NCBI GenBank assembly: GCA_029582155.1
Contig: CM055903.1
Location: forward strand, 39,366,353-39,430,352
DNA length: 64,000 nt
DNA from: Panopea generosa
Lineage: Eukaryota > Mollusca > Bivalvia > Adapedonta > Hiatellidae
Direction: 5' to 3'
Shown here: positions 46,072 to 56,655 of the stretch, piece after piece
How the letters are laid out: the number at the start of each line of letters is the position of its first letter
Numbering within the stretch: position 1 is the stretch's first letter
The notes under the pieces: generated by a model
What the model was told of the DNA's origin: nothing
The model's database searches: none
What the model saw: only the letters and a program-made list of their open reading frames with translations
Made by a program: the position numbers and the translations under genes

Positions 46072-48666
46072 TCAGTCACTCATGACGAAATCGGCTAAAC
46101 TTGACCAAAATGTTTCTAAATCTTGCGGATGGTCGGGATATTCTATTGAAGTTTCATTTTTCAGAAGTCTGAGAAAAGTGATTGGAAATTCTGTTGTAGG
46201 GATATCTTCCATTAGAACGATAATAATCAGCTTCCGTTTGGTTTCCACAGATTCTGTAAGCGCCATGTTTAATTCATAGTCGCACCATCCTTCTTTCAAG
46301 TATTTCCGGTTTACCAAAAGAATCGATTTTCGGCTGCTGTATATTGCGTGTGTGATATTTTCCGCGACGGACGCCCCAGCTGCCGAGTTCCTATCTGCAA
46401 CCCAGACCTTCAGGTTATGATGTCCTTCTAAAGCCGGGACCAATTTGTCTTTAATAAAACTTCCATTGTTTTTCGCGTAGGAAACAAATGCATCGTTTTC
46501 AAACAGCCATTCGAAACCGTCATGCCTGTACCTTCGGTTTCTTTTATAGTAAATGTAACGTAGTTTCCAACGGTTTCTGTAAACACAAATGCACACAACG
46601 ACGCTAATGACACAGCTTACAAGCGAAGCGCAGGTAATGGTAATCCATGATCGATCTTTACATTGTTCCTCAAGAATTTCTATAATTTCGTTCACAGCCG
46701 ATTCGTTGGCGAGAAGACGTCGCTTACCTCCTTGAAGGTGGCACTGGTCCCTGGAACTGAACGTAAAATGTATCTTTGAATTATACATTCTTTTAAGAAA
46801 CGATAGAGTGTGACATGTGCATTCTATCGGATTGTCTGCAAGATTAACGGTTATGCAGTTGTCATTGTTATACGTTGCAGCTGCCAAAGTGTCTAAGTAC
46901 TGCATGAGACTATCTGGTAAAGTAGACAGTCTGTTGGTGGATAAGTCCAATAGGTGTAGGTGGCGTATCGATGTCATCGAAGCGTTCCAGTCCTCGATTA
47001 TGTTGCCACTAAGGTTCAGGTACCGGAGTGACTTGAGTCCGGAGAAAACATCACGGGGCATGTTGGATATTTTGTTATTGGACAAATCGAGAAGTTTGAG
47101 GTTGGACAGTTTTTGAAATACCTTATTTCTGTCAGGCAGTTGCAGGCTTTGACCAAGAAAGTTTCCCGAGACATTTAAGTGTGTGAGTGCTTTGAATTTG
47201 CTAAAGAATATATCGCTGATACTATTGCAATAGTTTTCGGATAAATCCAAATGCTTTAACGATTCTAAACCATAGACGGGACCAACCCATTTGGTTATCA
47301 AATTGAAAGATAAATCCAAAATTTCCAGCTTCTTCGGACCACAAATTATTGTATTATAAATTGTAAAATAAAGGAAGCTTTTTCTCCATTTAAGAAAGTT
47401 TATTCGCTCTGGAAGAAAAATTGTAACACATAATATGTTACTGGGCTTACTGCAGTTACATTCAAAAAGTCCTGCCGTTGACAGTTCATAATGTTCACTG
47501 TAAATGTTTGGTTTATGACGTTCATGAATGAATGGATCATAGTTTAAATGTTGATACGATATATCCAAAACTTCGACACTGTTTGCATTTTTCAGGTAAT
47601 CAACGTACTTTCCATAAGTCATTCTATTCCCCTTCAAGGTAAATACACGTAATTGTTGCGGTAGCTGATACGGATATAAAACGCGTTCGTCAATTACCTC
47701 CAGTTTATTGAAGCACATGTGCAATACTGTAAGATTATTCAGCGTTCTTAGATTGACCACTTGTTCATACGTTAACTCTGTGCCTCTGCCGTATGGCTCG
47801 TGTATGTGGTTTACATTTAGAAATCCTAATGAAGTCGAGTTGCGCAGACCATACAAAGCATCGTTCATTCCACTGAAATTTATTTGTTCGTTGTATGATA
47901 TATCTAACAGTTCCAATGCTTTGAAAACTGCTAAGGCGCCCTTTTCTATGGTGTGGATATTACAAGAAGACATCCAGATTCGCTTGACTTGTGGAATATG
48001 TGAAAATGTTGAGTTTTTGATTACCGTCATGTTGCATGCTCCGCATGTGCGACCCGACAAACTGACATTTGTCAAACTCGTTAAATTTTCAAATCCATCT
48101 CCAAACGTGCAATTTGTGCATGCATCTATAAATAATCCGTATAATTTTTTCATACATTTCATCTCTTCTCCCATTCCGTCGAATGTGGTTATGTTGTTTT
48201 CCTTTACGTTTAAATTTGTCAAATTTACCAATGGTTTAAAAACACCTTTTCCGAAACTCTTACTCCATTCCAGAGAATTATTCGTCAGATTTAAGTACAG
48301 TAACTCTGTCAAACCGATAAAAGCGCCCGCGTCAATATATGAGATTTTATTTGAAGATAAGTTTAACTGCCGTATTTCAGATAAATTATTAAATGCATTC
48401 TCCAGAATAGTTCTAATTAGATTGTTACCCAGATCTAATAACCAAATTGGCCCCGTGTAATTGGATGGAAATCTCGAGGGTACTTGTAGTAGCTGCAGAT
48501 CATTGCATCCCATAACATACAGCATCGTTCCATTGCCACACGTGACTTCCGACTTGGAATCAGCATCCACACAGTACACTGTACAGTTTGTGCTGTTTGC
48601 ACTGGAAACACGTGGTGTTGCATGAACCATCAAAGTGACCACCAAAGTAAACACAGTAAAATGCAT
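46072..48666 (-). CDS. Toll-like receptor, single cysteine-cluster type, intronless, complete
   Basis: 864 residues from ATG at 48666 to TGA at 46072. It starts with a signal peptide (MHFTVFTLVVTLMVHA). An array of leucine-rich repeats follows (such as LLDLGNNLIRTILENAF, LKLLDLSNNKISNMPRDVF). It includes an internal C-N-C...C...C block (FECNCSKPSNILC) about half-way and one C-terminal LRR cap (NPIECTCHTL...QC). A membrane helix spans about 674-696, and a TIR domain from about 722 to the end carries box 1 NDAFVSYAKN, a BB loop of RNSAAGASVAENI and box 3 FW at 853-854. In the family such receptors sense microbial or endogenous ligands and recruit MyD88-type adaptors. The frame remains open for 18 bases above the ATG, but only back to a TTG beside an AATTTCAG acceptor, so ATG is preferred and a 5' UTR intron is likely. 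Confidence 0.95.
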   Translation of the reverse strand: MHFTVFTLVVTLMVHATPRVSSANSTNCTVYCVDADSKSEVTCGNGTMLYVMGCNDLQLLQVPSRFPSNYTGPIWLLDLGNNLIRTILENAFNNLSEIRQLNLSSNKISYIDAGAFIGLTELLYLNLTNNSLEWSKSFGKGVFKPLVNLTNLNVKENNITTFDGMGEEMKCMKKLYGLFIDACTNCTFGDGFENLTSLTNVSLSGRTCGACNMTVIKNSTFSHIPQVKRIWMSSCNIHTIEKGALAVFKALELLDISYNEQINFSGMNDALYGLRNSTSLGFLNVNHIHEPYGRGTELTYEQVVNLRTLNNLTVLHMCFNKLEVIDERVLYPYQLPQQLRVFTLKGNRMTYGKYVDYLKNANSVEVLDISYQHLNYDPFIHERHKPNIYSEHYELSTAGLFECNCSKPSNILCVTIFLPERINFLKWRKSFLYFTIYNTIICGPKKLEILDLSFNLITKWVGPVYGLESLKHLDLSENYCNSISDIFFSKFKALTHLNVSGNFLGQSLQLPDRNKVFQKLSNLKLLDLSNNKISNMPRDVFSGLKSLRYLNLSGNIIEDWNASMTSIRHLHLLDLSTNRLSTLPDSLMQYLDTLAAATYNNDNCITVNLADNPIECTCHTLSFLKRMYNSKIHFTFSSRDQCHLQGGKRRLLANESAVNEIIEILEEQCKDRSWITITCASLVSCVISVVVCICVYRNRWKLRYIYYKRNRRYRHDGFEWLFENDAFVSYAKNNGSFIKDKLVPALEGHHNLKVWVADRNSAAGASVAENITHAIYSSRKSILLVNRKYLKEGWCDYELNMALTESVETKRKLIIIVLMEDIPTTEFPITFLRLLKNETSIEYPDHPQDLETFWSSLADFVMSD

Positions 48667-48684
48667 GGTATCGTCAGATTTCAA

Positions 48685-48695
48685 CTGAAATTGGA
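48685..48695 (-). promoter_or_regulatory. Probable splice acceptor in the TLR 5' UTR
   Basis: CCAATTTCAG precedes TTGAAATCTGACGATACC and the ATG. This would leave an 18-base untranslated leader on the coding exon. Confidence 0.45.
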
Positions 48696-48808
48696 ATCAC
48701 AACGTATACATTTAGTTACATAGTCAAATATGAGAGTTGGATGCAGCTCAAAATTACAAGACATGGAAACAATATTGATACTGCAGTAACGTTTCTCTGA
48801 TCTGATTT

Positions 48809-48884
48809 CACTTCTTCTTCTTCTTTTTCCTCTTTTTTTTTCTTCTTCTTCTTTTTCGTCTTCTTATTCTTCTTTTCCTTCTTG
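48809..48884. repeat. (CTT)n pyrimidine tract
   Basis: A T/C-rich tract upstream of the TLR coding exon, on the far side of the putative acceptor. Confidence 0.9.
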
Positions 48885-49422
48885 TAGATACAAACACACC
48901 TTTGATATTGAACATTAATCGCCAGCTATACATGATTTTAATATACACTCAAGATATATGAAAACGCAACACAGGCAGATATATGAAAACACAATACATG
49001 GCTTAAAGGGAACTTACTTAGAAATGAAAATAGTGACACCAGGAGATACCAAATTAATCTGTAACATCTCAAGTAGACAACCAACAACATCAAAAGACAA
49101 TAATTGCTGTAGAATATGGATATACACACATTCGTGCTAATTAATAGGTTGCATTTTCATATCTCCTTATGTTGCCTTTTCATATCTATTTAGTGTACAT
49201 GTACGAAAGGTGAAATTAAATGTTTCAGCACTATACAAAGTAAAACTTTAAAAACGGTACACACAAAAATGGATAGAAGAATCAAGATTCTGGATGCATC
49301 GACTGTTTCAGCGTTTTCGACAGAAGGTTATAAATGGTATTATTTCATCTTAATGTGCATGTTTTTGAACAAAAAATCGTCTTTCCGGATGCATTCCGGT
49401 TATATGCTACATGTACTAAAGA

Positions 49423-49656
49423 GTCTATCCCAGAACCTGATATCTCCCGAATCAGGTCTATTAACCACCAATGAAATAAGCAGGGAATTCTATAATAATA
49501 ATGCCTGTCCCAGAATTCATAGCAATTGCACGCTTAATAAAATATGACGCCATTCAAACTTTCCCTGAAGCAACTGGCCAATCAGCGTGCTCGTAACAAT
49601 TGGTATTTAAGGGACCCAATCGGGAGGGTTGAGTTCATTCCTCAGACTAGCTCAGC
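49423..49656 (+). repeat. R3 dispersed repeat, copy 2
   Basis: Same word order as 39330-39535, with GGGACCCAATCGGGAGGGTT near the right end. That end also occurs inverted at 52070-52100. Confidence 0.75.
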
Positions 49657-49856
49657 AAGTGTTTATTTTCGACATTGTATTGGTAGATATTTATCAAACT
49701 TTAAGCTAACTTTTAATACCCATGTTTAACTCCATAGTATATCAGAACGCACCTGTGTAGAGTAGTTTTCGCATTTCAAATGCGTCATATTTAAATACAC
49801 TTAGTTTTTTTTTCCAGCTCAATTATGTACTTTTTATTAATTCTAAACATTCAAAC

Positions 49857-50335
49857 ATTAATGGGAATATATCAGGATTAAAAATTGACCAAAAACATTT
49901 TTCAACATATCATGCCTATATATACTCATTTATCCCGTATTGCCCAAAGGATATCTATTTAAACAAGCCAATATAATACATGTATGTTGAAAAAGGTTAC
50001 CTAAATGGTCTACGCGCCTAGGTTAGACTAAAATAGATTTCCCGCTTAAAATGGCAACATATGTTGTGACGTATTCAATGGGTCACAGGATTTCATTTTG
50101 ATATCAGTTTGATCCGTCATACAGGTTTACACGTTCTAAAATTTGTTTCATCTTAGAACGAATCCGAATGACGATGTGAAAATCGTAAAGCGGTATTTAA
50201 GTGCGGTCTATTTTTAGAACGGGGTTTCCGTTTTAAGTTTATCACTCCGACTAAAACATCGATTTTGTCACGTTTCGGTGGATTTGATATACCAAACCAT
50301 TCGAATTTTACTTATTTATGATAATGAGCGCTTCC
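49857..50335 (+). mobile_element. R2 dispersed inverted-repeat element, copy 3
   Basis: Starts TTAATGGGAATATATCAGGA and carries ACTCATTTATCCCGTATTGC, ATATCTATTTAAACA, CCTAGGTTAGACTAAAATAG and TTTCGGTGGATTTGATATAC. The 3' terminus is lost. Confidence 0.65.
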
Positions 50336-51056
50336 AGAGTAGTACTGTGCGTAGAGTATGGAAACTAAAGATAATTTGATTTTAATAAGATTGTGTAAGA
50401 ATAGACCCGTAATCTAGTGAAGCCTTCACGGAAAATATTTTAAATATGTTGACAACGCTAAGATCAACTTTAAAATCAAAAGAGACGAGCGTTTTATAAA
50501 ATAGCGCCCTTGGTGAGTTATTTAAATATGCATTCCATTTTTGAACGAAATTATCAGACAGTCTTTGTTTAAATAGTTTAGGAACATTTTAACACCCCTA
50601 TCCCTTGGTTTAACCAAACATCATAGACTCACCCAGTTATTGGTAGCAACTGTTTATTTATATATGCGTTGACTCGTTCACAAAACTTTAACCAACACTT
50701 TATTAATATTAATAAGAATATACGTTATACAATATTACCTTTACGTTCCACCATACATAAACCTATCTTGTGTCGACATTTTTAAACATAATATTTTATT
50801 ACAAAAAAAAACTTAAATGGAGAAGTAAGTTTAACTTGTAAACCTTCGTTACACCCTCCCCCTCTCCGCCCTCATCCCACCACACACTTCTCCAGTGCAA
50901 TTTAATATAAATGAGTAAATTTGAGATCAAAAGGATCTAAAACATGTTTAGGAGATGCAAAGTTGTTAATATATTTATTGAGATTAAAATTCGTTTATAA
51001 TGATTGTCCCGTCAACAATTTATCTAGTCTGTAGAACGGACCCAGCTCAAGTCAAG

Positions 51057-52005
51057 TTTAAAGGGATTATATTGGCATATTACCGTCAATTCTCTGTCCC
51101 AAATACACACGCCCAACATGAAGATACACTTATAACTAAGAGATATACGCGTCTAAAGTGTCTAATTACATAACCTCTTTATTACAAACATCGGATTTCT
51201 GAAGCCGCGTTTTTGTTTTTGTTTACATTGCGATTTTAGACATAGTACCACCATTGCAAAAAAGAAGTGCTTCCGTGGGGTAGTCGCATAATGGCGGTTT
51301 TAAATAATCCTCATTTCTTCTTCTTTAAAAATATATTTTCCTTATTTTAATGCTCATTTTTTTTTATTTGAATGGCATTATTGATGTATTTTGAACATTT
51401 TGATAGCATTGTCATGTTTGATTTGTGAATTTAGAAAAAAATTGATGCTTGGAAATTGGGGTATGAATACATGATTTCGGAAGTCTACTTTCACTTTGTC
51501 ATCAGTGTACACACTGCGCAGAAAAAAATCTCTTATATGACACATGACCCCTACTTTTCTCATCATATTTTGATAGTCCAGAGGTTGACAAACAGTAAAA
51601 TGTAGGTTTCACTTCTTTCATTTGGATTCTCCATGAATGACAAGCCTTCAAACTTTCATTATTTACTATAGAATAAAGAACAAAAATCAATAGTGGGATG
51701 ACACCTTTAAACGAACCGCTTTCGGGTTTCCGATCAATCATCGGATAACATCGCGAAGACTCGTTCCCGATCTCGTTTTCGGGGCTTTGTTCAGGAAGTT
51801 TACGGAGTTCAATGTAAACATTGCGCAATACTTTATTGCGCGACGTATTAAAGTTTTGGCCAATATTCAATTACTGTTAATTTGATAATTTTTAAGTAAA
51901 TAATGGGTATACGTCATTACATCAGCATTATTTTGTGCACACTGCATACAGGAAAAGTCTGGATTAACAGCGTGTTTGTGTTACTTGCCAATATAAGCCC
52001 TTTAA
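51057..52005 (+). mobile_element. R4 inverted-repeat element, copy 2, interrupted by R1
   Basis: Terminal words TTTAAAGGGATTATATTGGC and GCCAATATAAGCCCTTTAA are inverted copies. The body matches 41474-41925 but is split after GCGATTTTAGA by the R1 element at 51241-51706. TTAA-type edges. Confidence 0.82.
51241..51706 (-). mobile_element. R1 MITE, copy 4, nested in R4
   Basis: Reverse-orientation R1 from CATAGTACCACCATTGC to GTGGGATGACACCT. The uninterrupted R4 copy reads CATTTCAACGAGCCGC across the site. Confidence 0.85.
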
Positions 52006-52069
52006 GATTACTCATTTCAAATACGAATTGATTTTCCCAAGTTTTTATTTACCCTCGCGCTTTGAACTG

Positions 52070-52210
52070 AGCAGCCCTCCCGATAGGGTCCGTTACATTG
52101 GCAATGCGATTTGAGCATATTTGAGCACGTTGATTGGTCAGTTGCTTCAGGGAAAGTTTGAATGACGTCATAGTTTAGGAAGATATCAGGGACTAAGACA
52201 TACTAACAAA
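52070..52210 (-). repeat. R3 dispersed repeat fragment (reverse)
   Basis: CCCTCCCGATAGGGTCCGTT, GATTGGTCAGTTGCTTCAGG and GAAAGTTTGAATGACGTCAT are the inverse of the right half of R3. Confidence 0.65.
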
Positions 52211-52571
52211 TTATCCGTTACATTAATAAAGCCACTTGGAGTGAAAACAAAACCTAAAATATTTGGAAAAACTAACCAGATTAAGTTCGATTTCATTATA
52301 ATAAATATGCAAATTATACCTACAGAATGAAATTATTCCAGTATACGGACAGCCCTTTTTATTTCGTTTCTATTTAACATATAATAAAACACATCACATG
52401 CTGTCATAGTAACCGCGTCTTGACTGTTGTTACAAGCATGGACAAATTGAGATTCGAAACTGAAATATGATGTAAGTGGCACTGAAGATGACTGCAGAAA
52501 AATGCAGCTGTTGTATCACCACATGAGCATTAGACTGGATTAGCAGCATTAATACAGATCTAGTCCAAATA

Positions 52572-52778
52572 TAGAACCTGATGTCTCCCGAATCAGGTCT
52601 ATTAACCTCTAATGAAAAAATCAGAGAATTTCTATGCCTGTCCCACAATTCATAGCAATTTAACGCTGTATAAAACTATGAAAATACATCTTCAAACTTT
52701 CCATTAAAAACGTGATCAAATGTGCTGCTATTGAACGGACCCAATCGTTAGAGTTGGGTCCATTCTACAGACTAGCAC
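52572..52778 (+). repeat. R3 dispersed repeat, copy 3
   Basis: AGAACCTGATGTCTCCCGAA, CCTGTCCCACAATTCATAGC, then GACCCAATCGTTAGAGTTGG and TCTACAGACTAGC. The end overlaps the start of the large duplication. Confidence 0.7.
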
Positions 52779-53969
52779 ATATCCGATATATATATACAAG
52801 AGTTGCCTAGCATGATCCTGGGTTACACGCTGGCATACCATGATAAGAAGACGGGACAAAGAAAGTGAGGTCTCTATCTCGTGTACTATTTTATAAACTC
52901 AAACTCCGCCGTTTGCCAAAAGTTTGCCAAGCTCCTGGTGGAGAGATTATACTGATAGACAAATAGAAACCACAGAAGGAGATATCGATAATCGAAGACA
53001 GGGGTATTATTCTTAAAGCGGAATTGTAAGAAAAATTGAGAAAAAAAAACAAACAAGAAAAAACACCTACCGTATATGATAGTTACTCTAACACGTCATC
53101 ACATTTATGTTCCGAATACGGAAGTAAAACTACATACACCGAAGATGTTCAGTGTGTATTTAACCTGCATGTGTCCAACCAGTCTTTACATAACACTGTT
53201 TGTCATGTTCACACAATATACTCTAAACGGCCCAAAGGTCGATGATATCAGCATTTCATGTTGTTTAACACATGGGTACATGACACAATGCAGCTATTTT
53301 AAACATTTTTTTTAAATTCTATTGTGAAACAAGATATAACAGCTAAGACCAAATTGCGATTTACACTTGAATTCTTCCTAAGTATAACCAGTACAAGTCA
53401 TGTGCGGATAACGTGTCTGCTCTAGTAAACCACACATAGCAGTGACTGCTGATTGAACCCACGACTCTCCTATCCTGGGTCTGATGCTCTACTACAGGGC
53501 GATACTAACATGCGCCCATATGTGTAGTGTACTAAAAACGTGTGACCACATACTAGTAGTTGGCACATTTTGATGTCTGGTACCCATATAGAGTAGCTTA
53601 CTAAATACGTGGGACCACATACTACAGTAGCTGACACATTTTGCTTCTGGTACCCATTTAGTGTAGCGTACTAGAAACGTGGAACCACATACTAGTACTT
53701 GACACATTTTGACCTCTGTTACCAATTTAGTGTAGTCCAACTAGAAACGTGGGACCACATACTAGTACTCGACACATGCTGACATCTGTTATCCATTTAG
53801 TGTAGCATACTAAATACATGGGACCACATACTAGTACTCGGCAAATTTTGAAGTCTGGTTCACATTTAGTGTAGCGTACTAAATACGTTGGACCACATTC
53901 TAGTAGTCGACACATATTGACATCTGGTAGCGTACTAAATATGTGGGATCACATACTAGTACTCGACAC
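52756..53969. repeat. Large duplication, copy 1
   Basis: Nearly identical to 55511-56655. It begins GGGTCCATTCTACAGACTAG and continues through a tRNA-like fragment (about 53440-53515, minus strand GTGGGTTCAATC) into the 69-bp array. Copy 1 retains one extra 69-bp unit. Confidence 0.9.
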
Positions 53970-55510
53970 ATATTGACGCCTTGTACCCATTTAGTGTAGC
54001 CTACTAAATATGTGGGACCACATACTATAGTAGTCAACACATTTTGACGTCTGTTACCCATTTAGTGTAGCGTACTAAATACTTGGGACCACATAATAGT
54101 AGTCGACACATTTTGATGTCTGGTTCATATTTAGTGTAGCCTACTAAATACGTGGGACCACATACTAGTTCTCGACACATGCTGACAGTCTGGTACCCAT
54201 TTAGTGTAGCCTACTAAATACGTGGGACCACATACTAGTAGTCAACACATTTTGACATCTGTTACCCATTTAGTGTAGCGTACTAAATACTTGGGACCAC
54301 ATACCACTACTAGACACATTTTGACGTCTGGTTCACATTAAGTGTAGCGTACTAAATAAGTGGGACCACATACTAGTAGACAACACATTTTGACGTCTGT
54401 AACCCATTTAGTGTAGCGTACTAAATACTTGGACCACATACTAGTAGTCGACACATTTTTACGTCTGGTTCACATTTAGTGTAGCGTACTAAATATGTGG
54501 GACCACATACTAGTACTAGACACATTTTGACATCTGTTACCCATTTAGTGTTGCGTACTAAATATGTGGGACCACATACTAGTACTTAACTGTGCTGACG
54601 TCTGGTACACATTGAGTGTAGCGTACTAAATACGTGGGACCACATACTAGTACTCGACACATATTGACGTCTGTTATCCATCTAGTGTAGCGTAATAAAT
54701 ACTTGGTACCACATACAAGTACTCGACACATTTTGACTTCTGGTACCCATTTAGTGTAGCCTACTAAATACGTGGGACCACATACTATAGCAGTTGACAC
54801 ATTTTGACATCTGGTACTAATTTAGTGTAGCATACTAAATATGTAGAACAGCATACTAGAAGTTGACACATTTTGATGTCTGTTACCCATTTAGTGTAGC
54901 GTTCTCAATACTTGGGACCACATACAAGTACTCGACACATTTTGATGTCTGGTTCACATTTAGTGTAGCATACTAAATACGTGGAACCACATACTAGTAC
55001 TCGACACATATTGACGTCTGGTATCCATTTAGTGTAGCGTACTAAATACTAAGGACCACATAATCATACTATAGCAGTTGACACATTTTGACGTCTAGTT
55101 CACATCTAGTGTAGCGTTCTAAATACTTGGGACCACATACAAGTACTCGACACATTTTGATGTCTGGTTCACATTTAGTGTAGCATACTTAATACGTGGG
55201 ACCATATACTAGTACTCGGCACATTTTGACATCTGGTTCACATTTAGTGTAGCATACTAAATACGTGGAATCACATACTAGTACTCGACACATATTGACA
55301 TCTGGTACCGATTTAGTGTAGCGTACTAAATACGTGGGATCACATACTAGTACTCGGCACATTTTGACATCTGGTTCACATTTAGTGTAGCATACTAAAT
55401 ACGTGGAACCACATACTAGTAATCGACACATATTGACATCTGGTACCGATTTAGTGTAGCATACTAAATATGTTGGACCACATACTAGTTCTCGACACAT
55501 GCTGACGTCT
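53500..55510. repeat. 69-bp minisatellite, first block (about 29 copies)
   Basis: Unit ACTAGTACTCGACACATTTT plus GACGTCTGGTACCCATTTAG, TGTAGCGTACTAAATACGTG and GGACCACAT. Sixty-nine is 23 codons, so frames such as VCGPTYLVRYTKWVPDVKMC recur; no genuine protein. Confidence 0.96.
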
Positions 55511-56655
55511 GGGTCCATTCTACAGACTAGCACATATCCGATATATAAACAAGAGTTGCCTAGCATGATCCTGGGTTACACGCTGGCATACCATGATAAA
55601 GAAGACGGGACAAAGAAAGTGAGGACTCTATCTCGTGTACTATTTTATAAACTCAAACTCCGCCGTTTGCCAAAAGTTTGCCAAGCTCCTGGTGGAGAGA
55701 TTATACTGATAGACAAATAGAAACCACAGAAGGAGATATCGATAATCGAAGACAGGGGTATTATTCTTAAAGCGGAATTGTAAGAAAAATTGAGAAAAAA
55801 AAAACAAACAAGAAAAAACACCTACCGTATATGATAGTTACTCTAACACGTCATCACATTTATGTTCCGAATACGGAAGTAAAACTACATACACCGAAGA
55901 TGTTCAGTGTGTATTTAACCTGCATATGTCCAACCAGTCTTTACATAACACTGTTTGTCATGTTCACACAATATACTCTAAACGGCCCAAAGGTCGATGA
56001 TATCAGCATTTCATGTTGTTTAACACATGGGTACATGACACAATGCAGCTATTTTAAACATTTTTTTTAAATTCTATTGTGAAACAAGATATAACAGCTT
56101 AGACCAAATTGCGATTTACACTTGAATTCTTCCTAAGTATAACCAGTACAAGTCATGTGCGGATAACGTGTCTGCTCTAGTAAACCACACATAGCAGTGA
56201 CTGCTGATTGAACCCACGACTCTCCTATCCTGGGTCTGATGCTCTACTACAGGGCGATACTACAATGCGCCCATATGTGTAGTGTACTAAAAACGTGTGA
56301 CCACATACTAGTAGTTGGCACATTTTGATGTCTGGTACCCATATAGAGTAGCTTACTAAATACGTGGGACCACATACTACAGTAGTTGACACATTTTGCT
56401 TCTGGTACCCATTTAGTGTAGCGTACTAGAAACGTGGAACTACATACTAGTACTCGACACATGCTGACATCTGTTATCCATTTAGTGTAGCATACTAAAT
56501 ACATGGGACCACATACTAGTACTCGGCAAATTTTGACGTCTGGTTCACATTAAGTGTAGCGTACTAAATACGTTGGACCACATTCTAGTAGTCGACACAT
56601 ATTGACATCTGGTAGCGTACTAAATATGTGGGATCACATACTAGTACTCGACACA
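55511..56655. repeat. Large duplication, copy 2
   Basis: About 1.15 kb repeating 52756-53969 with few substitutions. It begins abruptly inside the 69-bp array, after CATGCTGACGTCT. It contains the frame at 55524-55720. Confidence 0.9.
55524..55720 (+). other. Open frame in duplication copy 2, unidentified
   Basis: After a TTCTACAG acceptor-like word the frame reads TSTYPIYKQELPSMILGYTL, then SRVLFYKLKLRRLPKVCQAP and GGEIILIDK-stop, with ATG at 55565. In copy 1 the frame is broken by small indels at 52790-52855. It does not look like low-complexity sequence, but I recognise no family. It may be an exon fragment carried by the duplication. Confidence 0.25.

Noticed and set aside
47708..48460. 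250-codon plus-strand frame
   Set aside because: Lies antisense to the intact TLR coding sequence; its length follows from the LRR codon pattern.
48667..48684. Extending the TLR start to a TTG six codons upstream
   Set aside because: TTG is not a normal animal start and it abuts an AATTTCAG splice acceptor. The ATG at 48666 begins directly at the signal peptide.
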